The notes under the pieces were generated by a model. The model had not been told where the DNA came from. It searched no databases and saw only the letters and a program-made list of their open reading frames with translations. The position numbers and the translations under genes are program-made. From contig NZ_CP112935.1 of assembly GCF_034366785.1 (NCBI RefSeq), forward strand, positions 1 to 64,000: a stretch of DNA of 64,000 nucleotides, given 5' to 3'. The number at the start of each line of letters is the position of its first letter. Position 1 is the stretch's first letter. Positions 50,301 through 64,000 of the stretch are shown here, piece by piece. The stretch comes from Candidatus Trichorickettsia mobilis. Its GTDB lineage: Bacteria > Pseudomonadota > Alphaproteobacteria > Rickettsiales > Rickettsiaceae.

Positions 50301-53300
50301 AGATATTGCGCCCTACCGAGCGAGGACTGGGCTGAGCGTCTTGGATGTTCTAGGTCTTTAGTTTTTACAATGCAGCGAAGCTTAGTAAAGAAAGGTTATT
50401 TTATTATCAGCAAAGACACAGATGAGATAGGTCGCAATAAACGCAACCTAATTATTCCCACTCTTCCTAATTCAGTATTTAATCATTTAAATGAAAAGTT
50501 TCCGGATAGAGTGGGGGATCATCCTATTTATAATCCTTTAACTGAGTGCAAAAGAGCTTATTTAGATAGAACCAAGCTATTTATTAAACTTAATTATGAC
50601 CTCCTTAAGATCATTAGTTCTAATGAATATACAAATTCTAGGCAAAAAATTATGTGGCTGGGTTTTTATACTAGATGTTATAAAAACTATATGCTTTTGG
50701 CAAAAGAAGATTTTAATGTAGGTAAATATAGTTACAACGATGATTCTAGTTTTTCTTTTATCACTTCTTACAAAGAGCTCGCAGATCTATATTCTTGTAA
50801 TATCAAGAATATATCTAAATCTATTAGAGCTTTAGAAAAGCTCGGTTTTATTAAAACACAAAATATTTACATTAGAAAAAAGTATGGTGATAATGATGAT
50901 TGTATGGTGCAAGAAAGGCAAGATCAGTCTTTATGGAAGATAACTCTATCACTACCTGATGAATGTATTTCAGAGTTAGAAAAAGTCAAAAATCGCTCTA
51001 ACTTAAAACCAAAAAACACAAAAGATGAGTTAGTCGCAATTGAAAATAACGTTGATCATAAAATAATTGAAGATTGTTTAATACTAGGGGGTATTAAACT
51101 TAATTTAAATCTAGAGCAATCTGACGTTTTAAAATCGATAATTGTCGATAGTAATAATAATGACTGTAGTGATGTTGTTAATTGTAACGGTAATATAAAT
51201 GCTATTACGTCACTGCCGCACGTTCCCTGCGATGAATCATATATTGATTCTGTAATGACAGAATTAGATGTAGAAGCGGTTGGAAAGGTAGACGATAACA
51301 CGAAAGAATCTTCTGAGTTAGAAGATGTTAACTTTTTAGCTGCTGAGTCTAAAACTTTGCTTACTGCCTCTTATATCAAAGTCTTAGATGATAAAGAGGA
51401 AAAAAATGATGGAATCAAATCTGACCCTCATGTCGCCAAATCCGGACTACTATTAAATAAAGACCTTATATCAAAAATTAAAGATATTAAAAGTAACTTA
51501 GGAGCTACGCCCAAAGTTCTTTTTAATAATTTTTTAAAGAGATTTACTAAGGATGAGTCTGATGGAAATGTTAGTAACAACAAAGAATGTACTGCTAAGG
51601 ACAGAGAATTTAATATCCACTCGGAGCTGATTCGAGAAAAACTTAAATTACTACCGAAAGATAAAGCCGATAAAGCTAGAAAGTTTGCTTATTCCATTGT
51701 TTCTAAAGGATTAGCTAACGGATATGCGGCAAGTCTTAGTAAACATGAGCTAGCTAAACAGATAATTCACCATGCTGCAACTTGGAAGCCTACCAAGCTT
51801 GGCTACGTCTCTAGGGAAAAAGAGATAGATGCTGCTTTATCGGTGGCTTGGAAGAAAATAGTAGGGGGAACGTGGCAAGTTCCTCTAGAACTAGCTAAAG
51901 CCGAAGTCTTGCAGTACGAGTTTAATGCTTACAGACGGAAATATCAAGAATCCGGAGTGTTGTCTCACGAGGCTAAGGCATTGGAATCCGATGTTAATAA
52001 TTTATTGGGCGGCCGGTGTGATTTAATAGGTAAAATTACCGATGGAGTTAATATACCTGCTACGTTAGAAGAAAATACGTCTAGTATTAGTGGTATCGAT
52101 GTTTATTCATCTACTAACGTACCGTTAGAATTAGGATTAGAGGAGAGAGAGTATCGACAAAGTACTTATCTATCTAAGGGTCTAGCATTAGATGACTCTT
52201 TTTCCTTTAATCTTGTTAACGATAAGGAGAGTCACCTGCTTGATTATGATTATCCAGAAATTGAGGAACATAGTAATTGCATTAACACTAATTTGTCGCA
52301 TATTCCCGAGCAACAAAAATATCTGAAAGTAATACCTAGCGATAATGACGATTCTATCAAATTAGAAACTATCACTGGGAAAAAATATTTTGTAAAGTTA
52401 AAGGAACTTGAGATTAATAAGGATGGAGAGTTTGTTATGACTTTGAAGACCGATAAAGGTAGTGCTTTTCAAAGTCAAATTGCTGCTTCAAGTTACGGTA
52501 ATTTATTACTATCATCAAGTAAGCATCTTGTTTACGATGATAAAAATAATCAACAAACACAACAATCTACAAGAGAGTTTGTTAAAATAGATACGGCTTT
52601 ATCTAGTATTTTTAAAAATTTACAACATAAGGTTGAATAGCTATTATAAAATGCAAGGGATTTTTATAATTGATTTATGCAAGAACGAAGTTTGTCGTAT
52701 CTAGATAGGTTAAAACACAATGTATATAAAATACTTGCTTTTATCGTTATTATTTATGGTGCTTGTATAATGCTTTTATATCAATCTTATCAAGATAAGG
52801 CCGAGATAAAAAAGGCAGAAATTTTACAGGATTACTATAATAAAATAGTAAAAGTTAGCGCGAATAAAATCAATTCCTTAATAGGACAATTATCAGGCAA
52901 TCTTCAAAGTCAAAATATTTCAATCAACACTAACGCCAATGATCTTGAGATATGTAGTGATAAATGCATCAATTACAATCTTTTTCGTTTTGGAGCGTTG
53001 ATAGATCAATATATACCTGAGTTCATTTACTACAAAATAGAATTAAATAAAAAATTTCTTTATTCAAATATTAAAATCCAGAATTATCAAATAGAAAAAA
53101 TCTACCATCTTAATGACCGTAATCAGTTTAGTATTAGCCTTGCAATTGATAAATTATACTGGAATAAAGTAGAAGCAGATATTAAAAAACCACTTTGGAT
53201 AGTAACTTTATTTGCTCTAGTTAATATTTTGATATTATATGTTTTGTCTAAGATTTTGTTTAAGAGCTTTAATAAAGAATATACGTTACAGTATCAAAAC

Positions 53301-56300
53301 AAATATAAAGAAGAATTAGATCAACTTAAATTTAATCACGGTGAAGAATTAAAAGGATGTAAGGATTCCTTAATGAATAAAATTTGGAATCTTAATTTTA
53401 ACAAACAAAAAGATTTAGAAATTAATTGTTTACTTGCTTTGGAAGCTAATAAACTAGCTTTAGTTGATGATGATTGTGATAGTCAGGAGAATGCGATCAA
53501 GGATTGCAGGTTAAAAAATTCCGGTGATAAAATACCTTGCTCTATAATCTTGTATCAAGAAAATAAAATAGAGGAAATTAATGTTGCGCAATTAATTGAC
53601 TTATTTAATGATAGATTTAATCAGGAAGACGAAAATATATCGGTAAAAATCACAAGCAAAGTAAAAGAGGTTTATTTTGCTTCTAAAGCTTCGTTACACC
53701 AAATTATTTATAGCTTAATTAGTTACTTAATTTTTGTAATAAATAAGCAATCGCCTATCGCTAAACATAGTATCAGATTAGTTATCGATAATATAGAAAG
53801 AGTTATACGACTACGTTTTGAGTATGACGGTTTTCCTATCACCAAAGAAAAAGAACTGTTAAAAATGTCGAATTATTTTTTTAAGACACATGCTAATCCT
53901 TTTTTGTTGAATATAAATCAAGTCTTTAACATACTCAGAATTAACGGATTTGACTGTAATCTAAGTTATGATGAGTTTAACATTATAGAGATTTTGCAAA
54001 CAAAACAGAAAAATAATCAGCAAATGACAGCAGAAAATAATGTAATTTTTCTATCATCTTTTACCGAGAAGAAGAAATGATTAAATTCCTAGTAACAATA
54101 ATATTACTAATTATGCATAATAATTCATTTGCTAACGGACAAATATCTAATTTGATTATACCGGTTAGTTATTTTGTGGATCATGTTAAACAACTTAACT
54201 CTCTTAATAGTAGTTTAAGCAAATATAGAAAAGTAAGTATAGTCGGTACTAGCGGTATAGGTAAAACTCAACTTGTCAGAATATACGCCTATGAAAACAA
54301 AGAGAAATATAATTTGATATGGTTTGTTGATTGTAATCTTAATTTAAACCAAGAATTTGTAAAACTGGCTAAACAGCTTAATAAGAATAGTAAAGCTAAT
54401 ATATCGGAAGACGCTGAGCTAGCTAAAAAAGAAGTAATGGATTACTTATCTCATCAAGATAAGTGGTTACTAGTATTTGATAATCTAAAGATTAATGAAA
54501 ATAAAAAAGTTCAAGATATAATGGATTGGGAGAATAACGGAAATGTAATATTTTGCTCACAAGATAGTGAAATATTACCTCATCCTATAGAAATGACTAC
54601 TTTTAACAACGAAGATGCAATTATCTTGGCTAGCAATTTACTAGAAAGTAAAGATAAAGATGATGTTGATTTTTTAGCAAAAGCTTTTAGCGGTTATCCT
54701 GTACTCATAGTTCAAGGAGCGCAATTATTAAATAAAATTAAAGGATTAAATAAAGAAGAGTATAAAAAGAAAATTTATCAATCGGCAGATAAGATCAAAT
54801 TAAATATTACGTTAGCTATTAAAGAATTAAAACCTAGTGCCGTTAAATTATTGGGAAAAATCGCTTTGATCAATAATCAAAGATTTTCAAAACAATTGCT
54901 AGGGCTAGTTACCGATGATCCTAGCACTATTGAAGATGATATTTATCAATTATCTAAATTTATGTTGATTGTTAATGTAAACGCTAATGAGGATAATCCT
55001 ATTTTTGAGATGCACGACATAATAGCGCAAAAAATATTAGAAATAAATCAGGAAAATAATAAAGCATTATTAGAAGATATTGTTTTAAAAATCAATAGTT
55101 CTACTAAAGGAGCAGGAACTCAAAACGGACATATTTTAAGAACGGAAAGCACTATCCCCGAAAATTTAGAAATTATTTTAAGAAATGCAGAAAAATATAA
55201 AATTGATATATATTCCGTAATGGAATTAAGAAAAAATCTTTTAGTAGTGTATGTAAACACGCAAAACAAATATGGTTGCGAGCAATTTATAGACTGGTTT
55301 GAAGAACAAGAAAAAAATAGCAAATTTAATTTACTTCTCATGAGCAAAGCTCATAAGGGAAATTATGCGGCCTATTTAGGTTTAATAGGAGTTTATAATC
55401 AGGTTATTCTAGCTCACTTCGAAGTAGCGATAGGGTATTTTACTAGAGCATTAGAAATACTTGATGGATTAAACGAACGTATTAATTTAAAATATAATCT
55501 TACTTCTCATGTAGCAGAGACACAATCTTTATTAGGAAATATTGAATCAGCAAAAGTTGCTATTGATAAAATGGAAAAATTACTTAGTCAAGGTGTAGAT
55601 GAAGCAGATATAGCGGTATTATATTATGCTAAATCAGTGATGTATCTCATGCAAGGTAAATATATAGAAGCTCTCGAACATTCCGATAAAGATAAAGAGT
55701 GCTCAATAAAGTATGGATTGTCACCTAATGATTTATTTATGACCGTAACTTATATGTTAAGAACCGAAGCGCTTAATTGGTTAGGTAAATATCATGAAGC
55801 ATATACGCAAGCTCAACAATTATATGAAATGCATAAGCCGGTAAAAAGAGAAGACCACGAGGTATTCGGTCGTATTTATACACAAATGGCAAGAAGTGAG
55901 TTGGGGCTAGGAGAGACAGATAAAGCTCTAAATCATGTTACAAAAGCTACAGCAATATTTTTAGCCGATGAGCGGAGGAATCCAAAAGAAGCTGATTACT
56001 CTGAAGATACTGACTTAGCCGCTAGTTATGTGGTACAAGGCGATATTCTCTTTGCAAAAGATAATCTTAAACAGGCAATAGAATCTTATAAAAAAGCTCA
56101 AGTCATATATTTTTATTTATATAGAGACAGAAGTAAGAATGTCGCTCATGTGAGCTATTTATATACACAAGGAGCTAAAGCGGCTTGTAAAGCAAAGGAC
56201 TTGTATAATTATAAAATATTCGGTAAGCCGCAAGTTAAAGAATTTGGTATAGACCATCCTAATACTATTGCTATGTTTAAATATTGCAAGCAGTATGATA

Positions 56301-59300
56301 TGGATTTGTGGGCTAAAGAAAACTAAGATTTATTATGTTTATCCACGATCCAATTAATAAATCTGTCATCAATATACGGTGGATTAATTTTAACGGAATA
56401 CTGATATATTTCTTTGATTAGAGCATTTAATTTATCAATCGTAAAACTTAACTCTTTATCTATAATAATATTAATAGTAGCAGACGTCACCTCACTAAAT
56501 ATCTTCATTTGATCTTTATTTAAACCGTCAATATTCATTTCTTCATCAGACAAGATAAATTCTAAAGAAACATCTAAAGCCTTAGCAATAGCGCGCAGAG
56601 TATTAGCGGTAGGATTTTTTGATGCACCTGTCAAAATACTATTAATAGTGTTTTTATTTAATCCCGTTGTTTTTTCAATATCTGAAATAGTCACATTTTT
56701 TTGGGTCATTAACTCTGAAAGCTTTAACTGTAAACTGGCCATATATAACTTAATTTAAGATTAGTTTAGTAGCCACATATTACATCACCTCATTTAAAAA
56801 TCAATCCACAAACTCATTTTTAAACATCGCTGCTATATAATTATATTTAGTAAGTTATAACGTATATTATATAGATAAAAATAGTTCTTTACAAGTAATT
56901 TATATTTAGTTACTATAGCACAACTTATTATATAGTACAAATATCCACTTTATATAAATAGGTTTTATTATTTAGAGGTAATTATTGTGAACCATGCAAC
57001 GAGCGAGATCAAAGAATCCCTAAGTCTTATATTAAACAAGCTGGAGGCTATAGATTCTAAGCTAGAACAACAAGAAGAAGATATTAAGGCATACATCGAG
57101 CAGAGTTCTGCAAGTTTAGAGTCAAATGATTTGCTAATAGCGGGGCTAAAATCTACTAGAACCTCTTTCGAGTTATTGCGAGATGAAATCGATGAGCTGC
57201 ATCAACTAACCGTAGCTCTATTTAAAGGGGAGCGAGAATGAAAGCAAACCTGTTTTTTATCGTTCTAGCGGTAGTGTTTATGGTTTTCTATTTTTTATTT
57301 CTTTATCGAATGGAAAAACACTCTGACCCGCCTGTTATAAATTCCGAGCTTAGTTAAGGAGTGATTAACCCTAAAACACCGCTCATTAGACCAAAGAATA
57401 TAGATATCCGTGTGTAAATGTTGAGTATCTGAAAGAAAAAATCGGTAAGTAATTAAACTTAAATATAAGAGAGTAACAATGACAAAACTACAAACACGGA
57501 CAAAACCATCTAGGTTTTTAACAAGAAATCTCGGACTTGCTTTATATATCGGCACTATTTGCATAGTCGGCTTTATTGCACCAGCACAAGCAGATTGGTT
57601 TAAAGTTGCAGATATTAAAGCAAATTTGATAGTGCCGATATATACGTTAGTTAATGAAAATTTGGGCTTTATCGCTTTTGCAGTCGGCGGTGCTACTACT
57701 TTTTTAGTAAGAGGTCAGGATATGTATCAAAAAGGCATAGCTTTCGGTGTCGGTGCTTTAGGTACTGCTGCTGCGGTAAAGCTGGCGCAAACGGTTTTAC
57801 ATTTAGGTTAGGTTTGTCTTATGCAAACAAGAATTTGGCAACCGCTGCGGGCGGAAGTAAAAATTTACGGCATGCCCCTGCTCGGAGTTATTTGCGGACT
57901 GGTCGGCTGCCTTGTGTCAATGATGTTTTTCGGCTTTATGTGGAGCGTAGGCGGGGCTATTCCAGGCTATTTTGTTGGTGATTTTTTATCCAAGGCATTA
58001 CATGACGGTAAGGCGCAGCGTTTAATACATTGGTATTTCCCGAAATTATCAAAAACACAATTACCTAGCTCGTCAGTGAAGAATTTTTTTTAAAGGAACA
58101 TAAATGGAAGTCAATACTGAAGATCGGTTGCAAAACATTAGCATAATACGCCAGCGCAACTTTTTTGCCGGCTGCACCTTACTTGCCGTAATTAGCAATT
58201 TTCTGTTGGTTGCCAAAATATCTAGTACCACCGAGCGTATTATCATGGTGCCAGGTATTACTAAAGATTTGGCGGTTGAAGGGTCAATCGTTTCACAAAG
58301 TTACCTAGAAGAAACCGCATTACTTTTTGCCTCTGCACTGCTTGATTTAACCGCCGATACTATTTCCCTCAAGAAAAATATTATCCTAAAAAATACAAGT
58401 ACAAGATCCGAACAAAGCCTTAAATCGTTGCAAAGCTATTTTGCCGGTAGAGAAGACGAGCATAAGAAATTCGGCTTATCAACGTTCTTTGCGCCGAAAC
58501 AAATTCAGGTAGATGCTAAAAACCTACAGGTCGTTATAGAGGGCTTGCTGACTAGTACTTTCGGCAAGAGGGGTTTTGAGCAAAACACGCTTAAATATTT
58601 GCTGTCTTTTGACTATGTAGGCGGCCATTTAAAATTAAAGGAATTTACCCAAGTTAAACCGAAAGCCAAAGAGAGCAATGATAAGAATAAAGACGAAGAA
58701 CAAGATAAATCAACGGAAGCTGGTGTTTGAATATGGATAAAGCTACGCATAAAATATTAAAACAAATAATATACTCCGGTCTTTTTCTCTATGCACATAT
58801 TGCAAGCGGTGAAACTTATCAAGCTCAACCTAATGAGCCGCTACAGATAAAAATATCTAAATCCGGTTTAAACCGTATATCTAATCCGCCTTATAAAATC
58901 ACGCAAGTGACGGGAGATGATAGTAAATTTCGTCTTAAATACGATGAGGACGGCACGAATATATATTTTATGCCGCTTATCACGATCGGTGAAAACGTAG
59001 AAATTAGCATCAGAAATAATGCCGGCATCACTCAGGATTTAGAGCTACAAGTATCGGATATAAAAGGAAAATCGATTATTATAGACGGCAAAACCAACTT
59101 GAAATTAGAGCGTATAGAGAAAAGCGATATAGCAGAGATGCTAAGGGCAATGAAAGATAATGTGCAAGGTAAGTTTTACGTACAAAACACCAAACAACAA
59201 AAACTTAAGAGTATCGGCATCTTGAAAGTGGAGCAGAGCAAGATTTATAAATATAAAAATCTGGCCGGCGGAGTATTTGAAATTACAAATCCGACTAAAA

Positions 59301-62300
59301 ATCCGATTACCTTAGATGTATCTATTTTTGCAAGGAGCTTTGACAACGTCAAAAGCTTCTATCCAAACTTATCGACTATTGAACCATCGACAACAATAAC
59401 CGTACTGGTAGTACAGAAAGTGGCGGGGAAATAATGGGAGATTTAAAAAAATACTTTGAAAACTTACTGGAAAAAATAAACGGCTATTTTATCGGTACGG
59501 ACAAACCTCTAAGTAAAAAAGAAATCACTTTAAAAAAATGGTTTAACTTAGGATTAGTGGCGGTTCTAGTAATAATTAGCTTTATCGTATTGTTATTATT
59601 TATAGCGTCAAACGATAAACCTAAAAACGGTTTAGATGACGGAAATATTACCGATGATAGCATTATTGCCGCAAAACATACAAAGATAGAGCTTGGAACG
59701 GACGCAACTAAGGCGGACATTAAATGGCAGAACTTCCTCGAGGAATCGATTGAAACGGAAGGTAAAACAAGGCAGCAGCAAATTGAATTATTGAAAAACG
59801 CCGTTGCTAAAAGCCAAGAAGCTAGCAAGGAAGAAGTAAATACTGAGCTTGATGAGCTAAAATCACGTCTTTCTTATGCTTTAAACGAGATAGATCGTTT
59901 AAAAGTAGATAATCAGAATATTCAGCAGGATATAGCTTCGCTTACCCCTGAAAACGGTAACGAGAGGTTAGCGGCAGAGCTTGGCATAACCGCAATAAAT
60001 ACCAAACTCGTTACCAAACCGCCGGTATCTTCCTTTAATTATATTCCGGCAACAAGCTATGTCAGCGGTCATTTGCTAGGGGGTATTGCTGTTTCTACTT
60101 CGGTCAATTCTGCCACCTCACCGATACCCGTAATAATCAAACTAACCAGTAGAGGCAATCTACCTAAAGATTTTGCCGTTGATATAGCTAATTGCCGACT
60201 ACTTGCGAGTTCTTACGGCGATATATCATCGGAGAGGGCGATTATCAGAGCCGAAGAGCTTGTTTGCGAGGATAAAGAGGCCTGTCTTATTATTAGTACG
60301 AAAGTATCGGGTGTTATATACGGAGATGACGGAGCAAACGGCATTCGCGGTTCTGTAGTTTCGATGTCCGACAAACATTTAAAAAATGCCGTTATAGGCG
60401 GCGTGCTTAGCGGATTTAGCAATACCGCTAAGGGACAAAACGGACTTGAGATTACTGCTCTCGGCGCAGTTAGTACTAAAAAGCAGGGCATGAAGGATGT
60501 GGCGAAAGACGGTCTACTTAGCGGCACAAGCTCTGCTGCCGAAAAATTAGCGGATTACCATATTAGGTTAGCCGAGAATATCTCTCCCGTCATTTTAGTA
60601 CCGGGCGGTACAAAAGTAGACGTAGTCTTTACTAAGTCGGTTGAGATCGGCTCAGTTGATATTGAGGAAGTAATTAATGCGGAGAGGACGGGGCAATGAG
60701 TATAACAAAAAGATTAGGCCAAACAATGATAATGCTAATGGCTAGCTTGAGTATTGCATCTTGTTCAACCTATCCCGCTAAGTTCAAGTGCGGTGATGCT
60801 AGAGGACTCGGCTGCACTATGCTGCATGAGGTTGACAAGCAAATTGATTCGGGACAAATCGAGGAGGCTTATAAAGATAAAAATAAGGATAAAAAATGTC
60901 GCGGTAAAACTTGCTCTTCAAGGAATGCTAACGAGATTCTTAAGCTAAAACAGCAAGATAGAGCGGTTAACTACCAAGACGAACCGGAGGAGAGTTTAGA
61001 CGATGACCACAATTTACATTTTTAAGCGAGTAAAAATAAATGAAAAATCTTTATGAGGATTTTGCAAATAAAGCGGCTAGCATAATCGGTTTTGAGCGAA
61101 CCGATTGCGAGACTTTTGAGCGATCAAAGAAGGCATTATTTGAAAATAATCTAAACGGGGCTGAAAGCTTAAAAGATTATTTAAGTTACAGATATTTTGA
61201 TCCAAAAACCGAGAGCTTTTTGCTAGCAAACTCTGCGGCAGGTTTTTTATTAGAGATTTGTCCATTAGTCGGTGTTAACGATTCGGTGGTAAAAAACCTT
61301 AATCAGTTTTTTGCTAAAGAGCTACCTGCCGGCGGCTTTTTGCAGTTTTTCTTGTTGGCAAGCTCCGATATTGAGGATTTTTTGAGGTTTTGGGGTAACG
61401 GGCGCACCGCTCCTGATCCTATCTTGCAAAGAATGACCAAGGAGAGACAAGAATATTTGCGCAAGAAGGCCGCGGATTTCTATAGTAGCGGTAAGCGTTT
61501 ACCGAGAGTCTTTAAGCTCTTTGTGTCCTATAGCACTATTTACAGAAATTGCAATGAAGCGTCGTTGGCGGATTTGCAAAACTTTCGCAAAACATTAATG
61601 AGTAAACTCGGTAGTTTAAAATTGCAACCGAGAATCGGTAATACTGAAACTTTAATCAGAATTTGCAGGGAAATACTTGAGTTTGAACCCGGCATACGTG
61701 CGAACTACAAATCTACCGCGCCGCTGGATTTAATTAATAATCAATGTTTGTCTAGCGGCAATTATTACCAGAGCAAAAAACGTAGCTTTGTTAATACTAA
61801 GACCGATGTTGCCCACCGAGCATTTAGCGTTACAGGTATGCCTACATTCTGGTCATTATTACAAAACATTAATTTACTAGGTAATTCTGAAAAATCTCCG
61901 CTGCCGGCAAGGTTTTTAATTAGTTATACGATTAGCAACGACCACAAAAGTAAAAAAGCTTTTACGGCTCGTGGAAAAAGAATAATAGACGCGGCAGAGC
62001 GTCCTTACGCTCGCCATGACAAGGCTCTTCATGCCGAAGCCTCAGAGTGGAGGGAGATTATCAGACGTTTAGCCACCGAAGATAACATCTTAAGTGATTC
62101 ATGGATTTTAGTTGCAAGCGCAAAAGAGGATAATATAGACGATGTATGTGCAGAAATCATTACTCAATATAATGGGCAAGACTTTTACTTAAGCAGTTTA
62201 GATTATTTTCATTTAGAGGCAATACTCGGGGTTTTACCTATGCACGCGGCTAATTTCTGGTCGGAACTGAAGCTTAAAAAATTGGTACAACCGGTATTGT

Positions 62301-64000
62301 CGTCAGAGGTAGTAGCAAAACTGCCGATCCACGCAGAATGGTACGGCGTGCCGTTATCGGGAGTACCTTTTATCGGTAGGCGCGGTCAATTATTTAACTG
62401 GAATCCCTACCATAGAATAGGAGCGGGTAATTTCAACATTAACGTAGTCGGGCCAAGCGGGGTCGGTAAATCGGTATTCTTGCAATGTCTTGCCGATACG
62501 ATGCTTGCAGCTAATACCAGAATGTTCATTCTTGATATCGGAGCTAGCTATGCACCGCTTGCTAAGCTACTCGGCGGTGAGATTATAGAGTTTGGAGTAT
62601 TATCTAGTTTTACCATTAATCCTTTTGTCGGTCTAAAGCCTAATATGATTGAGACCGAGTTTAACCAATTAGTAGTCTGCGCTAAGGAGTTACTTAGCAT
62701 TATGTGCGGAGCGGAAGGTGAATTTGAAACGGCGAGTTTAGAAAAAGCTCTTAAAGATGCGGTAATCTCGAGCAACTTTAAACTAGACTTGCAAGGTTTT
62801 GTTGCTTTTTTAAAAGAATCTAAATCGGAATTATTAGAGCAATTTGCAACTAGTCTATTTTCTTACACTAGAGAGGGAGTATTCGGTAAATATTTCTCAG
62901 GCGAGAAACCTGCCAACTTTAATAAATCTATTACTATTTTTGAGTTTGAGCATGTTAAAGATCAACCAAAGCTCATAGCTATCATCCTGCAGACGCTGCT
63001 GATGCAAATAACCAGTCAATTCTTAACCGGTGATAGATCACAGAAATTCATGATTATCGTTGATGAAGCATGGATGCTACTAGAGCATTGCGCCGGGTTC
63101 TTAGCGGCTATTGCTAGAAACTTACGGCGTTACGGCGGAAGCTTAGTTGTTTGTACCCAGTGTTTTGCCGACTTGCAAACTGCCGGAGAGACTCAGAATA
63201 ATAATAATCACCGCAGAGCTATTTTTGAAAATAGTGCTTGGAAAATAATATTGCCGCCTAATTCTCTTGCCGATTTTGAATTGCACTCTGAATTTAAAGA
63301 AAAAGTACCGCTACTTAAGTCCTTATTATTCGAGAACGGAAAATATTCTGAAATGCTACTCTCTTCATCGGGAATTGACGTTGTCGGTAGGTTAATATTA
63401 GACCCCTTTAGTGCGGCGGTATTTTCAACGGAAAGCAATGACTTTAACTTTTTGAACAATCAAGAAGCTGCCGGCATACCTATGGAACAAGCAATTGACA
63501 ATTTGATTAAGGCAAAAGCTAATGCAAAAAAATAGAAAAATAATGTTATTGATATTCATCTCTTTTATCGCGCTGCTAAGCATATTCTTTTTTGTCGGTA
63601 GCAGATATGCCGTTAAAAACATGCAAGTTCTGTATATCTCGCAAGCAGAGATACTGAATATCGAGAAGGCAAGAATTGCAAATAATCCCGCTAGCGACAA
63701 GCAATTATTTTTGGGTAAACCGGAAATGGCTATTAAATATATAGAACAGGCGCAAAACCGGATGAGTAAAGAAGGTGGTTTAGTATTACTTACCGATAGT
63801 AAAATATACGGCCGCAACGTGCGTTCTATTTCAAAAGAAGTACATGAGGAGATTATTAAGAATTTAAAGCAATCGCTAGAAAGAAAATGAAGATAGAAAC
63901 ATGATAAAAAATAATCGGTTAATAATTTTATGCACGGTGATTCTAGTAACGTTGCAGGCTTTTGCAAAAGATCTCGGTACAAAGGGTCATACTTATCAAA

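Overview
The window looks like a mobile element (conjugative plasmid or integrated conjugative element) from an obligate intracellular alphaproteobacterium of the Rickettsiaceae: Rickettsia or a close relative such as Orientia or Megaira. The grounds are the strongly AT-rich DNA, Rickettsia-type palindromic repeats, an Rpn-family nuclease gene, and the gene set known from RAGEs (Rickettsiales amplified genetic elements). That set pairs an F-type type IV secretion system (T4SS) with Ti-plasmid-like TraA/TraC/TraD mobilization genes. No tRNA or rRNA gene was recognised. I cannot tell from this window whether the molecule is a plasmid or an integrated element, but a parA/RHH/HTH/Rep cluster favours a plasmid or plasmid-derived stage.

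Layout. (1) 0.6-8.8 kb: mobilization module 1, a giant relaxase-helicase-primase read leftward and, divergent from it, an HU-like protein and small TraC_Ti/TraD_Ti-like proteins, with a candidate oriT between. (2) 8.9-12.9 kb: a nitroreductase gene, then an IS110-family element whose transposase gene is split by a group II intron. (3) 12.9-26.9 kb: the distal half of the F-type transfer operon (TraN in two separate proteins, TraF, TraH, TraG, TraD), with an opposite-strand membrane protein between traG and traD, then three downstream genes and a VapBC pair. (4) 27-33.8 kb: mobilization module 2, a second relaxase-helicase-primase with its own divergent TraD_Ti-like protein and a second candidate oriT of the same design. 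(5) 33.8-45.3 kb: accessory cargo. This holds an adenine methyltransferase-like protein, a tandem pair of unknown paralogs, HU, Rpn nuclease, thymidylate kinase, a nested pair of IS982 elements, a HigBA-like pair, a possible Cys-His amidohydrolase, serine recombinases and 3-methyladenine glycosylase I. (6) 45.7-47.7 kb: a two-gene unit whose second protein carries an H-x-E ... C-x-x-C deaminase signature. (7) 47.7-52.6 kb: partition and replication genes with long palindromes. (8) 52.7-56.7 kb: a sensor-kinase-like membrane protein overlapping a STAND ATPase/TPR protein that has a signal peptide, followed by an opposite-strand XRE regulator. (9) 57-64 kb: the proximal half of the F-type operon (pilin-like, TraL, E, K, B, V, C, TrbI, start of TraW), running off the window edge.

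How the parts fit. TraA(pilin)-L-E-K-B-V-C-TrbI-W at the right and TraN-F-H-G-D at the left are the two halves of one F-type gene order. traU and trbC are not in the window; if the molecule is circular they could lie beyond position 64000, and mobilization module 1 plus the IS110 element would then separate trbC from traN. The relaxases would nick at oriT, TraD would couple the DNA to the channel, and the HU-like protein is a plausible relaxosome component. The least-described parts are the kinase-like/STAND pair, the deaminase-like unit, the NTAN1-like protein and the methyltransferase/paralog cluster.
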